Shown piece by piece: positions 8,592 through 16,936 of a DNA stretch of 53,098 bases. Location of the stretch: NCBI RefSeq assembly GCF_002051585.1, contig NZ_MZGX01000034.1:1-53098 (forward strand), given 5' to 3'. The notes under the pieces were generated by a model. The model did not search any database, was not told the origin of the DNA, and saw nothing but the letters and a program-made list of their open reading frames with translations. The stretch's first letter is position 1, and each line of letters opens with the position of its first letter. The DNA is from Ruminiclostridium hungatei (lineage in GTDB: Bacteria > Bacillota > Clostridia > Acetivibrionales > DSM-1351). The position numbers were made by a program, and so were the translations under genes.

Positions 8592-9719
8592 CTATTTTAT
8601 TTGTACAAGGGCTACAGTAATATCGTCTATTATTTCATTTGAATCCTTCTTGCCTGAAAAGGCAATGGCTTTTTCAATAAGTTCCGACAGGGCAGGTGAC
8701 GGGTCAAGGTCAGACTCAACAAGATGCTGAACAATGCGCTCTTCACCAAATTGGGAGTTCTCTGGGTTTTTGATTTCAATAATTCCATCAGTATAAAAAA
8801 ATATTCTGTCCCTAGGATTTATATTAATTTTAACTTCAACATATTCCGGGTCCTCCACCCAATTGCTTATTGGAATACCAGGAGCCCTCAGTATCCTTAT
8901 ATCGTCTTGTGACAAAACAATAGGGCAGACATTCAGGCCTGCATTTGAATATGTAAAAGTATAGTTTTCAATATCTATAATTCCATAAAAAATTGCTATG
9001 TACAGCTCATCAGAAAAACTGTTTTTATTGAAATAGCCATATAACTGTGTCAAAGTTTTTGACGGGGACAGCAGGGTTTTATCCAAAGCGGTTCTCAGAA
9101 ACATGGTAAGCATGGAGGCAGCCACACCGTGCCCCGATACATCTGCAATATAGATACCTACATGTGTATCATCAATCTGATAGATATCCAGGAAGTCTCC
9201 TCCCAGTGCCTCACAGGGCCTGTATATAAAGCTGAAATCAAGTTTATCCGTGTCAAGCTGAGTTTGTGGAAGCAGGCTGCACTGGAGCCTTCTGGCCATA
9301 GCCAGGTCGGCTTTCAATTTTGCATTCTGACTTTCCAGCTCTCTTGTGAGGTTCTTCAGTTGGGTTATATCGTGAAGCACTTCAATAACTGCATCTATCT
9401 TGCCGGTTTCATGATTTTTGAGAGGGGAGCTTGTCACCGAAAATATACGGCCGTTAATATGTTCTTCCTTTTTGGCAGACCAATCCGGGGTATTGAATCT
9501 TGACAGGCAATTTGGGCAGGGGGATTTGCGTCCAAGGGTCTGATAGCACTTTTGGCCTATGATGTCATTATTGCCTAATGCCTGGCGCATGGATTTATTT
9601 ACGAATACTATGGTGTCATCCCTGCTTATTACGCGAACCCAGTCCTGCATTCCGTCAATAATATCCTCAATAAAATTGCATGCCACCGAACCAAATTTAT
9701 TTTTTAATTTATATGGCAA
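8592..9719 (-). CDS. PAS domain - PP2C (SpoIIE/RsbU-type) serine phosphatase
   Basis: Signalling phosphatase of the RsbU/RsbP/SpoIIE class, which usually controls anti-sigma-factor antagonist switches. Residues about 25-115 form a PAS domain containing a CPNC pair; a short coiled coil follows, then a PP2C-type domain with metal-binding acidic motifs (ALGGDFLDIY, IADVSGHG, FYTDGI). No partner anti-sigma or antagonist gene is adjacent, so the target is unknown. GAGAGG on the minus strand lies 8 bases before a TTG at 9719, preferred over the overlapping TTG at 9728. The cysteine pair could be a redox or metal site, but that is speculation. Confidence 0.87.
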   Translation of the reverse strand: MPYKLKNKFGSVACNFIEDIIDGMQDWVRVISRDDTIVFVNKSMRQALGNNDIIGQKCYQTLGRKSPCPNCLSRFNTPDWSAKKEEHINGRIFSVTSSPLKNHETGKIDAVIEVLHDITQLKNLTRELESQNAKLKADLAMARRLQCSLLPQTQLDTDKLDFSFIYRPCEALGGDFLDIYQIDDTHVGIYIADVSGHGVAASMLTMFLRTALDKTLLSPSKTLTQLYGYFNKNSFSDELYIAIFYGIIDIENYTFTYSNAGLNVCPIVLSQDDIRILRAPGIPISNWVEDPEYVEVKININPRDRIFFYTDGIIEIKNPENSQFGEERIVQHLVESDLDPSPALSELIEKAIAFSGKKDSNEIIDDITVALVQIK

Positions 9720-9946
9720 AAAAATCAACCTCTCTCATAAAACTTCAAAAATTATCATAGATAGTAATTAAGGCTAAATATATTTTAACATAGTTTTATT
9801 CCAAATAAACAAAATGCTCTCAAAATATTAATCTCAACAATTTTTGTCAATAATATGAACAGCAAAATCAAATATGAATAATAGCTGCTTATGTAAAGGC
9901 AGTATGCCTGAAAGAAACTTTTATCAGCTTGGAAATGGAGAGTAAA

Positions 9947-10600
9947 ATGAATTTTGGTACAAGAGCCTCTAATGTGAAATATATAGACTCGGCAGCAGCA
10001 AATGCATTTGCAATGTTTTCAGAAGCCATGTATCAGCTTGTGAAAACCGTTAGGACTGACAAGAACAGAGATATTGTAATTGTGTGCATCGGAACGGACA
10101 GATCCACCGGTGACAGCCTTGGACCAATCATAGGGCACAAGCTCAGGGGCTTGAGACAAGACAGGATACATGTCTTCGGAAATCTGGATATACCGGTGCA
10201 CGCAAAAAATCTTGAGGAAATAACAAAGCAAATCTATTCAAGCCATGATAATCCCTTTGTCATAGCTGTGGACGCCTGCCTTGGGAAGGTAGAGCATGTG
10301 GGCCATATAACCGTGGGGCAGGGACCGCTGAAACCGGGCTCTGCTGTGAATAAGGATCTGCAGCCCATAGGTGATATGCACATTACAGGGATAGTTAACT
10401 TCAGCGGCTTTATGGATTTTTTGATACTTCAGAATACCAGGCTGGGAACTGTAATGAAGATGGCGGATCTTATTTCCGGCGGCATAAAGTATGTGCTGTG
10501 GAGAATTTCCCGGGACGAAATGCTGGGAAGGACTGTAACAATGGCGCCGCCAGCCGTTCAAAACGGAACTGACAGGCTGGTGAACGAGATAAATTTATAA
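9947..10600 (+). CDS. yyaC: YyaC-type sporulation protein (DUF1256 putative protease)
   Basis: Member of the YyaC / DUF1256 family of spore-former proteins, which share a fold with hydrogenase maturation and GPR spore proteases. Characteristic segments include CIGTDRSTGDSLGP near residue 38, VIAVDACLG near residue 104 and the HITGIVNFSGFMD block near residue 146. The 217-residue product is full length. Because the family resembles hydrogenase endopeptidases and it lies 2.3 kb from hypB, it could be mistaken for one, but the sequence is clearly YyaC and EchE needs no cleavage. The ATG at 9947 has GGAG 6 bases upstream. Confidence 0.87.
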   Translation: MNFGTRASNVKYIDSAAANAFAMFSEAMYQLVKTVRTDKNRDIVIVCIGTDRSTGDSLGPIIGHKLRGLRQDRIHVFGNLDIPVHAKNLEEITKQIYSSHDNPFVIAVDACLGKVEHVGHITVGQGPLKPGSAVNKDLQPIGDMHITGIVNFSGFMDFLILQNTRLGTVMKMADLISGGIKYVLWRISRDEMLGRTVTMAPPAVQNGTDRLVNEINL

Positions 10601-10656
10601 AACCAAATAAAAACAACCTATGTTATGGTTTTTAAGGTATGCGGACTCAATCAATA

Positions 10657-10798
10657 AACCTGTTGTGCTGGTTAATCTAGCAGATAAGTTTGTATACCAC
10701 GCGAGGACGACTTTATATACAAGCATTTATTTGAAGCTCGTCCGGGAGTGAGTAGCATTTTCCCACTGTTGCCATATTTTTAATCAGCACAACGGGTT
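10657..10798. ncRNA. Candidate structured RNA with long closing stem (6S-like architecture)
   Basis: In the roughly 400-base gap between yyaC and the next gene, bases 10657-10675 can pair with 10780-10798 over 19 uninterrupted positions (17 Watson-Crick, 2 G-U). Inside is a second helix (GGACGA 10705-10710 with TCGTCC 10738-10743, flanked by CAC/GTG pairing) and an AGTG/CACT hairpin. A single long stem with a large internal bulge and apical helix about 140 nt long is compatible with a 6S RNA, but no diagnostic consensus could be confirmed. No open reading frame fits. Strand is unresolved because the helix reads similarly on both. The rest of the gap is AT-rich and holds TATAAT-like boxes at 10880-10895 that probably serve the downstream gene. 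Confidence 0.45.
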
Positions 10799-10997
10799 AA
10801 ATTAATATCAGAACATATTGTTTGTTTATTTGTTTTATGAAATTATGGTGAACTTTCAGACTTTTCTTATTTATAGTCTTATAATATAGTATAATACAGT
10901 TGCACAAGCAGTTTAATTGCTCCTTCCCGGTTTTGAACCGGTGTTTTTGCAGGAGTGTACTTTATTTGGTGCGGCGGTTATATTTAAGGAGGGTTTT

Positions 10998-11513
10998 ATG
11001 AATAACAGACGAAATGGTACTATGATTGTCGGATTGGTTTTGATACTGATCGGTGTAGCATATTTATTAAATAACTTTGGCATTTTTGAAATTTATTTTG
11101 ATATTTTTGATATAGGTTTCCTTTTCTCAACCTTCTGGCCAATGTTTTTGATAATACCGGGATTAATATTCCACTATTCATTTTTTACTGCGAAAACATC
11201 CGATGCTGGTTTGCTGGTTCCGGGGGGAATACTGCTGGTAATGGGACTGACCTGTCAGATATCCATGCTGTTTAACGTATGGGCATATATGTGGCCTGGA
11301 TTTATACTCGCAGTTGCAGTAGGTCTGTTTGAGCTCTACTTGTTTGGTTCAAAGGAAAAAGGGCTTCTTATACCGGTATTCATTCTGGGCGGCCTGTCCT
11401 TGATTTTCTTTGCAATATCTCTTGGAAGAATAACCATATTGAGACTTTACCTGATTCCCGCCATACTGATTTTCGGCGGATTGCTGATAGTTTTCAGAAA
11501 TCGCAGGAATTAA
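10998..11513 (+). CDS. Small multi-helix membrane protein (LiaF/DUF5668-like N-terminus)
   Basis: A 171-residue membrane protein with five or six hydrophobic segments and very short loops, ending in a basic RNRRN tail. The N-terminal repeat-like pattern (G-x-x-LILIG-x-x-YLLNNFG then W-P-x-x-LI-x-PG) resembles the LiaF-type transmembrane or DUF5668 domains found in envelope-stress proteins, but the soluble C-terminal domain of LiaF is missing. AAGGAGGG lies 6 bases before the ATG at 10998; an upstream in-frame TTG/ATG region lacks a ribosome site. Function unknown; a role in membrane sensing is only suggested by the family. Confidence 0.72.
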   Translation: MNNRRNGTMIVGLVLILIGVAYLLNNFGIFEIYFDIFDIGFLFSTFWPMFLIIPGLIFHYSFFTAKTSDAGLLVPGGILLVMGLTCQISMLFNVWAYMWPGFILAVAVGLFELYLFGSKEKGLLIPVFILGGLSLIFFAISLGRITILRLYLIPAILIFGGLLIVFRNRRN

Positions 11514-11610
11514 TATTGACGAAAAGTGCCCCTTTGCCGGCTGTTGCATATAATGATAATAGTCATTAACTCAAATCCTGTGGGGATGGAGCAATCGAAG
11601 GTGAATTTAT

Positions 11611-11817
11611 ATGAGCAGATGTGATGAACTTCAAGTGAGGCTGGAAAAGCTGGAAAGCTATGTTTACAATGAAGTCAGCCAATTCATTATGAGCGGCGAA
11701 AAAAGTAAGGCTGAAAATGTGACTGAAAACAGTAATCTTCTAAGATATAAGCCATCAAAGCACCAGAAAGCTTATAAACCGGAAAGAAATTTAAAAAAAA
11801 AATGTTATACCAGATAA
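11611..11817 (+). CDS. Small basic hypothetical protein (68 aa)
   Basis: Not recognised. The first 25 residues (CDELQVRLEKLESYVYNEV) look like a short amphipathic helix or coiled coil, followed by a Lys/Arg-rich tail without hydrophobic segments. A GAAGGTG ribosome site lies 7 bases before the ATG. It sits between a membrane protein and rubredoxin on the same strand. Codon use is ordinary for the region, so it is probably real, but no domain can be named. Confidence 0.5.
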   Translation: MSRCDELQVRLEKLESYVYNEVSQFIMSGEKSKAENVTENSNLLRYKPSKHQKAYKPERNLKKKCYTR

Positions 11818-11921
11818 AAGATGGGAATATATATATTATTAACTATGCAAACCCTTATGCTATAGGAGAATATATATAGTTAATAAATTCCGAAGATTTT
11901 ATACAAGGAGTGGATAAACGG

Positions 11922-12080
11922 ATGGATAAATACGTATGTACTGTTTGCGGGTATGTGTATAACCCCGAGGATGGGGATCCGGATAGCGGAATAGCACCGG
12001 GTACGGCTTTTGAAGATATTCCTGAGGATTGGGTATGTCCTTTGTGCGGAGTAGATAAAAGCATGTTTGAAAAGCAATAA
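11922..12080 (+). CDS. Rubredoxin
   Basis: Classic 52-residue rubredoxin carrying one iron bound by four cysteines: C6-T-V-C9-GY and C39-P-L-C42-G. The conserved [19 protein letters not shown] stretch lies between them. It is a cytoplasmic one-electron carrier and in Clostridia is a usual electron donor to flavodiiron proteins and rubrerythrins, so the FprA-type gene 3.6 kb downstream is a plausible partner. AAGGAG (11905-11910) lies 11 bases before the ATG; a GTG four codons upstream overlaps that site. The coding sequence is intact. Confidence 0.95.
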   Translation: MDKYVCTVCGYVYNPEDGDPDSGIAPGTAFEDIPEDWVCPLCGVDKSMFEKQ

Positions 12081-12103
12081 AAAGCTATATGAAATTACTG
12101 AAG

Positions 12104-12144
12104 ACGGTTTTCCAGAGCGCATGCTCATCGGAGAGCCGTTTTTT
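12104..12144 (+). terminator. Terminator after rubredoxin
   Basis: ACGGTTTTCC (12104-12113) pairs with GGAGAGCCGT (12130-12139) using two G-U pairs, followed by a T6 tract. It ends the rubredoxin transcript. Confidence 0.75.
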
Positions 12145-12209
12145 AAGTCCGGGGAATTAATTTTGTATGCCAAGACAGCTATATTATATTGACAAGGAGT
12201 GGTTTCTGA

Positions 12210-12926
12210 ATGTATAAAGGTAAGCCTGTCATCGGGATAACAGCCGCTTTTGACTTTGAAAAAAGCACAAGCAATCTGAGAGACGACTATTATGAGGCAA
12301 TTATTCAGTGCGGTGCTGTTCCTGTGATGATTCCTGTAACCGAAGTGAAAAGTGTATGGGTTGAGTATCTGGACATATGCGACGGAATAATCTTATCAGG
12401 CGGCCCTGATGTGGATGCTCTGCAATTTGGACAGAGCAACATGCCGTATACAAAAGAAATTTCTCCGGTGCGGGATAATATGGAGTTGTTCCTTGCAAGA
12501 CAGGCCCTGGCTGTGGATAAGCCGCTGCTGGGCATATGCAGGGGTATACAGGTATTGAATATTGCATCAGGAGGCAGCATTTTTCAGGATATATATGCAG
12601 AGAATAATTCTGGGAAAAGTCTTATCCAGCACTGTCAGGCAGCTCCAAGATGGTTCCAGATTCATAATATCACTATATTGGAAAACAACTGTCTTTCAGG
12701 TATTTTTGGAAGGCAGACGCTGAAGGTAAATTCTTTTCACCACCAGGCGGTCAGGGAGATTGCTCCGGGATTTATCGTAAATGCCTGTTCGGAGGATGGC
12801 ATAATAGAGGCCATCAGCAATGAAAGTAAGAAATTTGTGCTGGGAGTTCAATGGCATCCGGAGAATCTGTGGAGGAAGGACAAAATACATCTAAAGCTGT
12901 TTGAAAGGCTTGTAGCGGTATGTTAA
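12210..12926 (+). CDS. Gamma-glutamyl hydrolase / class I glutamine amidotransferase-like protein (PuuD family)
   Basis: Cytoplasmic peptidase C26 family enzyme of the PuuD (gamma-glutamyl-gamma-aminobutyrate hydrolase) type. The catalytic triad is present: nucleophile cysteine in LGICRGIQVLN (near residue 107), histidine in the GVQWHPE motif and the following glutamate. A conserved HHQAV block is also visible. At 238 residues it is full length. No polyamine-degradation genes are nearby, so the true substrate could be another gamma-glutamyl compound. AAGGAG lies 8 bases before the ATG at 12210. Confidence 0.87.
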   Translation: MYKGKPVIGITAAFDFEKSTSNLRDDYYEAIIQCGAVPVMIPVTEVKSVWVEYLDICDGIILSGGPDVDALQFGQSNMPYTKEISPVRDNMELFLARQALAVDKPLLGICRGIQVLNIASGGSIFQDIYAENNSGKSLIQHCQAAPRWFQIHNITILENNCLSGIFGRQTLKVNSFHHQAVREIAPGFIVNACSEDGIIEAISNESKKFVLGVQWHPENLWRKDKIHLKLFERLVAVC

Positions 12927-13000
12927 AATAAACTAAAACAGATATATGCCGGGAACCGGTGACGGATCTGATAAAAAATATAAAATTAGGAAGGAAGAAG

Positions 13001-13852
13001 ATGAAAGAGATATCCATTCTGACTCAGATAGATAATTACCTGAAAGACTTTCTTGGAGGCTTTTACAATCCGGTATTCAAAATAGGCAAGATTATTTTGA
13101 TAATGATTGTTGCCCTGTTGATTGCACGGCTGGGCAAAATAGTCATAAGGAAAGTTTTTGAAAAACAAAAGAATTTTAAATTCAAGATGAGTGATAAAAA
13201 GCTGGACACTATGGCCACCTTGATAGCAAGTGTTTTTAAGTATGTAATATATATATGGGCCATACTGATGATTCTATCGGACATACTGAACCTTAAGTCG
13301 GTGCTGGCTGCGGCCGGAGTGGGAGGAGTTGCCATTGGCCTTGGGGCGCAAAGCCTTATAAAGGATACCCTGTCAGGTTTTTTTATTCTGCTGGAAGACC
13401 AGTTTGCAGTTGGAGACCTTATTACCATAGATACCATGACAGGAACCGTTGAGCATATGGAGCTGCGTGTTACCAGACTCAAAAACTACAACGGGGATAT
13501 ATATATAATACCAAACGGTGAAATAAAAAGAGTCACCAATCACACCAGGGATAACAAAATGGTGATTGTGGATATTCCTGTGGCATATTCCACAAGTCTG
13601 GAAAAAGTATATGAAATCGCCCGGAAGGTTTGTGATGAGGTAAAGCAGGAGTTTACCGTCTTCACCGAGGAGCCGTCTATTCTGGGAATAACGGAACTTG
13701 GGAAGCAAAGCATAAATCTGAGGATTACCGCCCGTACCTACCCAAATGAACAATGGGGGGTAGAACGAAGGATAAGAATGAAAATAAAAGAGGCCTTTGA
13801 AAAAACAGACCTTGAATTCTATGACCGGACTTTGATTACAAAGGAGGAGTAG
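13001..13852 (+). CDS. MscS-family mechanosensitive channel
   Basis: Small-conductance mechanosensitive channel that releases solutes on hypo-osmotic shock. The 283-residue protein has about three N-terminal membrane helices. The pore-lining TM3 and the start of the beta-domain are highly typical (AAGVGGVAIGLGAQSLIKD, then GFFILLEDQFAVGD). The C-terminal alpha/beta domain is complete. The start at 13001 is supported by AGGAAGG just upstream; an earlier in-frame GTG at 12959 lacks one. A DUF951 gene follows after only two bases, a pairing common in Clostridia, so the two are probably one operon. Confidence 0.92.
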   Translation: MKEISILTQIDNYLKDFLGGFYNPVFKIGKIILIMIVALLIARLGKIVIRKVFEKQKNFKFKMSDKKLDTMATLIASVFKYVIYIWAILMILSDILNLKSVLAAAGVGGVAIGLGAQSLIKDTLSGFFILLEDQFAVGDLITIDTMTGTVEHMELRVTRLKNYNGDIYIIPNGEIKRVTNHTRDNKMVIVDIPVAYSTSLEKVYEIARKVCDEVKQEFTVFTEEPSILGITELGKQSINLRITARTYPNEQWGVERRIRMKIKEAFEKTDLEFYDRTLITKEE

Positions 13853-13854
13853 CT

Positions 13855-14082
13855 ATGGCTGACAAATATGCAGTTGGAGATATCGTGGAAATGAAAAAGC
13901 AGCACCCGTGCGGCAGCAAGCAGTGGGAGGTAATAAGGACGGGAGCTGATTTCAGGATAAAATGCACAGGGTGCGCACATCAGGTAATGCTTGCAAGAAC
14001 CAAGTTTGAGAAGGCGGTAAAAAAGATTGTCAAGTCGGATGCCGGACAGGAGCCACGGGATTCCTCCTCAGTCTCCGGGTAA
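13855..14082 (+). CDS. DUF951 family protein
   Basis: 75-residue protein of the DUF951 family: an N-terminal VGDIVEMKKQHPCGS motif, a central tryptophan and a CTGCAHQVML motif. The cysteines at CG and CTGC could bind metal. It begins two bases after the MscS stop codon with AAGGAGGAG overlapping the end of that gene. The function of the family is unknown; the consistent linkage to MscS suggests a related role. The C-terminal 15 residues are poorly conserved and serine-rich. Confidence 0.85.
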   Translation: MADKYAVGDIVEMKKQHPCGSKQWEVIRTGADFRIKCTGCAHQVMLARTKFEKAVKKIVKSDAGQEPRDSSSVSG

Positions 14083-14205
14083 TTGCCGGAATGGTGTATA
14101 GAAAATACAAATGTGGAAACACTTAGTAATAGCACACTGACAGGTATGAACGGATAAAAACCACCACTGTTCCCAAATACTTAAGGCAATTACTAGGAGG
14201 CTGAA

Positions 14206-14499
14206 ATGGAAGAGCTGCAAAATACCACACCATCGGAAAAATTTGAAGCTGTAATAAAGGAGTATCTTCAGCAGGGAAAAGAGAAGCTGGAGAAGGACCT
14301 TGCGGGCACAAGAGAGGCAATTAAGCTTATAGCCAAGGATAAGACCAAAAATTTTATGAGGACAATGGATATGGGCTTGAGTGAGGAGGAGCGGAACTGC
14401 CTCAGCGCACTCATAATAACAAGTATGTATCAATCCTTTTGCTATGGCTATGGTATCGGAAAGATTGAAGGAGATACGAAGCAGAAGGTCTGCCTGTAA
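14206..14499 (+). CDS. Hypothetical protein (97 aa)
   Basis: Not recognised. A charged, helical protein rich in Lys/Glu in its first 60 residues (EKLEKDLAGTREAIKLIAKDK), then a more hydrophobic C-terminal segment with a tyrosine/glycine-rich patch (SFCYGYGIGKIEG). No signal peptide or clear membrane segment. AGGAGG lies 6 bases before the ATG. It lies between DUF951 and the Crp/Fnr regulator on the same strand and is followed by its own terminator. Confidence 0.6.
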   Translation: MEELQNTTPSEKFEAVIKEYLQQGKEKLEKDLAGTREAIKLIAKDKTKNFMRTMDMGLSEEERNCLSALIITSMYQSFCYGYGIGKIEGDTKQKVCL

Positions 14500-14561
14500 G
14501 ATGCCGGCGGAAACCGGTTTCAAACCCTGGCAGGAATCGAAAGACGGAACTGCAAAATAAG

Positions 14562-14600
14562 CTGTGACTGTGGAAGCTTCAGTAACAGTTTATTTTTTTT
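14562..14600 (+). terminator. Terminator upstream of the Crp/Fnr gene
   Basis: CTGT-G-ACTG (14562-14570) pairs with CAGT-A-ACAG (14580-14588) around one mismatch, followed by TTTATTTTTTTT. A TATAAT box at 14613-14618 just downstream is a likely -10 for the regulator. Confidence 0.6.
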
Positions 14601-14707
14601 CGATTTTTATGATATAATTGGGCTTATCAGAAGGCTTCAAGTATAAAAGATATTGCTGCTGTGAAATACCCTTGATTTTGGAGAGCAGAAAAGCAGGAGG
14701 GTGGTTT

Positions 14708-15418
14708 ATGGGTTGTAACAGTTGTGCCTGTGAAAATTGCCATAACAAAATGTGTTCCAAAAGGGTACCCATATTTTCATCCTTTAACCAGGAGGAAATC
14801 ACCAGGGTATCCAGCCTTATAGTACGCCGGGAGTACAAGAAGGGCGAACTGATTATACTGGAGGGTGCAGGCATTGAGAGCCTTGTAATCATAAATTCCG
14901 GGCGGGTGAAGGCATACAGGAATACCAGTGAAGGAAGGGAACATATTCTGTATATATTTTCCGAAGGGGATTTTTTCGGAGAAAAGAATCTGCTTCAGAA
15001 CAAGGCTGCTACTTATAATGCAGAAGCACTGGAGGATACAGGGATATGTACAATACATAGAAAAGCTTTTCAGGAGCTTATGAGAGAGTATCCGGAGTTG
15101 AGCTTCAAGGTAATGGAGGAGCTCTGCAACCGCCTTGTGCGGCTGGAAAAGACCATAGAAAGCATGGGAACAAGGAATGTGGAACTGCGTGTAAACTCTG
15201 TACTTGTGGAATTTGCCGAGAAGTACGGAAGGGCTGAACCAAGGGGGCTTGTGATTGAATTGCCCATGAGCCGGGAAGGCATAGCAAACTATATCGGACT
15301 GACGCGTGAAACGGTCAGCCGCAAGATGAGCCTTTTGCAGGAGGAACACATTATTGAAATGGTGGGAAATAAAAAGGTCATCATTCTGGATATGAACAGA
15401 CTAAAGGAAAATGTTTAA
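14708..15418 (+). CDS. Crp/Fnr-family regulator with Fnr-like cysteines
   Basis: A 236-residue cyclic-nucleotide-fold regulator: cysteine-rich N-terminus, effector beta-roll (about 25-125), dimer helix (about 130-160), C-terminal winged helix. Cysteines 3, 6, 8, 11 and 16, plus Cys113 in ALEDTGICTI, parallel the [4Fe-4S] ligands of Fnr (N-terminal set plus one in the beta-roll), so a redox or NO-sensitive cluster is likely. The recognition helix reads RETVSR (200-205): Crp-like Arg-Glu-x3-Arg with an Fnr-like serine. This predicts TGTGA-type targets, and such sites precede the downstream flavodiiron and hemerythrin genes. GGAGG (14696-14700) supports the start. It could be an HcpR-like NO regulator; the effector is unproven. 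Confidence 0.88.
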   Translation: MGCNSCACENCHNKMCSKRVPIFSSFNQEEITRVSSLIVRREYKKGELIILEGAGIESLVIINSGRVKAYRNTSEGREHILYIFSEGDFFGEKNLLQNKAATYNAEALEDTGICTIHRKAFQELMREYPELSFKVMEELCNRLVRLEKTIESMGTRNVELRVNSVLVEFAEKYGRAEPRGLVIELPMSREGIANYIGLTRETVSRKMSLLQEEHIIEMVGNKKVIILDMNRLKENV

Positions 15419-15440
15419 GGATTGCCTCTCTGCGGTAAAC

Positions 15441-15463
15441 AAGCCCACAGGGGCTTTTTTTAT
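15441..15463 (+). terminator. Terminator after the Crp/Fnr gene
   Basis: AAGCCC-ACAG-GGGCTT hairpin followed by a T7 tract, 23 bases after the stop codon. Confidence 0.8.
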
Positions 15464-15547
15464 TATGCGGAAAAGTTGACTTCTTCCATAAATAATCGAG
15501 GTCCGGGATTAAAAATATAGTTCTTGGCATAAAAATTTTATTTAAAT

Positions 15548-15590
15548 TATGATTCCAATCACAGTTTTATTTTTTGAAATGCCGTATTCT
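15548..15590 (+). promoter_or_regulatory. Class II Crp/Fnr-type site plus -10 box for the flavodiiron operon
   Basis: The palindrome TATGATTCCAATCACA (15548-15563, centre 15555.5) fits TGTGA-N6-TCACA with one changed base. After 21 bases comes TATTCT (15585-15590), a -10 box. This puts the site centre about 41.5 bases before the predicted start, the classic class II activator position, and no good -35 hexamer is present. The same geometry recurs at 21455-21497. Confidence 0.72.
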
Positions 15591-15683
15591 TATGACATCA
15601 GGAATTTAACCGCCGGCAATGTACCAATTAAGATATTGCAGACCACTGGATAAAAACAGTCAAAAATATGGAGGATTGTAATC

Positions 15684-16901
15684 ATGAGTATACAAATTAA
15701 AGATAAAATATTCTGGGTTGGAAAGATAGATGACAGAAAGGTACCTTTTCACAGGCTGATTCTTGAGCGAGGCACCACATATAACAGCTATCTTCTTATG
15801 ACAGAAAAACCTACGGTTATTGACACGGTAGATATTGAATTCGGAAGGGAATACGTTGAAAATCTCAGGAAGCTGATAGACCCGGCACAACTGGAATATA
15901 TCGTCATAAACCATGTGGAGCCCGACCATGCCGGAGCGCTGCCTGCACTTGCAGCAGCCGCAAAAAAAGCAAAGATAGTGACAACGGAGCTTGGAGGGCG
16001 ATTGCTGAAGGATATGTTCAGGCTTCACCACAGGGAATTTATTCTGGTCAAGGATGGAGACAGTCTTGATATTGGAGGAAAAACACTGAGGTTTTTTGAG
16101 ACACCCTTCCTTCACACAGAGGAAACCATGATAACCTATTCCGTGGAAGACAGGACACTGTTTCCCTGCGACATTTTCAGCACCCATATAGCCGCAGGCG
16201 AATTATATAATGACTTGGCGGAAGAGGAGTATGTTGAAGACTTCAAGCTCTATTACAAACTGATAATGTCCCCTCACAGACCATATGTGGAAAATATGCT
16301 GGATAAGCTGAAAGGGCTATCCATAGACGTAATTGCACCTGCACACGGCTATATCCTCAGAGAGGACGCCGGGTCCTTCATCAGACTTTATCAGGAGATG
16401 AGCAAGGCCGGAAATGCACAAGATAAAAAGGTGACAATCGTGTTTTCCACAATGACGGGAAATACCGGGAAAGCAGCTCAAAAACTTGCAGAAGGTATTG
16501 AGGAGAAGGGAATAAGCACCTCGGTCTTTAATCTCAAGAATGCCGACGTAGCTGAAGTAGCGGAGGTAATCAGGGCATCTGACGGAGTTCTGATAGGCAG
16601 CTCTACAAAATATGCAGATATGGTGGGCAAAATTGAGGAGCTTTTGGGACTTCTGAAGGAAAAAGGTGTGGGAAGCAAGCTTGCAGCAGCATTCGGCTCA
16701 TACGGGTGGAGCGGTGAAGCGGTTACGCATATTGAAAGATATCTTTGTGACGCAGGCTTAAAGGTGGTTAACCAGAACTTTTTGATTGAAACTCTGGGAG
16801 TGGATCAGCCCCTTTTTCCACTCAGAGTGAAATTTGACAGGGAAGAGGGCCTGAATACCGCTTTGAAAGCGGGAGGCGTTTTTGCAGAGCTTTTAAAATA
16901 A
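15684..16901 (+). CDS. fprA: Flavodiiron protein (FprA/A-type flavoprotein)
   Basis: Cytoplasmic O2 and/or NO reductase. The metallo-beta-lactamase-like N-terminal half holds the di-iron ligands: NHVEPDH (His77, Glu79, Asp81, His82), His144 in PFLHTEE, Asp163 in PCDIFS and His221 in APAHGY. The C-terminal flavodoxin domain (from about residue 248) has the FMN phosphate loop STMTGNT. The 405-residue length is typical. GGAGG lies 9 bases before the ATG. First gene of an apparent operon with the Ric-type and DUF438 genes (gaps 35 and 10 bases), controlled by the Crp/Fnr-type site upstream. Rubredoxin at 11.9 kb is the likely electron donor. Confidence 0.94.
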   Translation: MSIQIKDKIFWVGKIDDRKVPFHRLILERGTTYNSYLLMTEKPTVIDTVDIEFGREYVENLRKLIDPAQLEYIVINHVEPDHAGALPALAAAAKKAKIVTTELGGRLLKDMFRLHHREFILVKDGDSLDIGGKTLRFFETPFLHTEETMITYSVEDRTLFPCDIFSTHIAAGELYNDLAEEEYVEDFKLYYKLIMSPHRPYVENMLDKLKGLSIDVIAPAHGYILREDAGSFIRLYQEMSKAGNAQDKKVTIVFSTMTGNTGKAAQKLAEGIEEKGISTSVFNLKNADVAEVAEVIRASDGVLIGSSTKYADMVGKIEELLGLLKEKGVGSKLAAAFGSYGWSGEAVTHIERYLCDAGLKVVNQNFLIETLGVDQPLFPLRVKFDREEGLNTALKAGGVFAELLK

Positions 16902-16936
16902 TATTAATCGAGATTTTTTCGTGAAAAGGAGATGTT

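Noticed and set aside
9947-10600. Possible hydrogenase maturation endopeptidase near the ech operon
   Set aside because: Motifs match YyaC/DUF1256 sporulation proteins, and EchE has no extension to cleave.
14571-14592. Possible Crp/Fnr autoregulatory site upstream of the regulator gene
   Set aside because: Half-sites do not match TGTGA/TCACA at the expected position; the sequence is better explained as a terminator.
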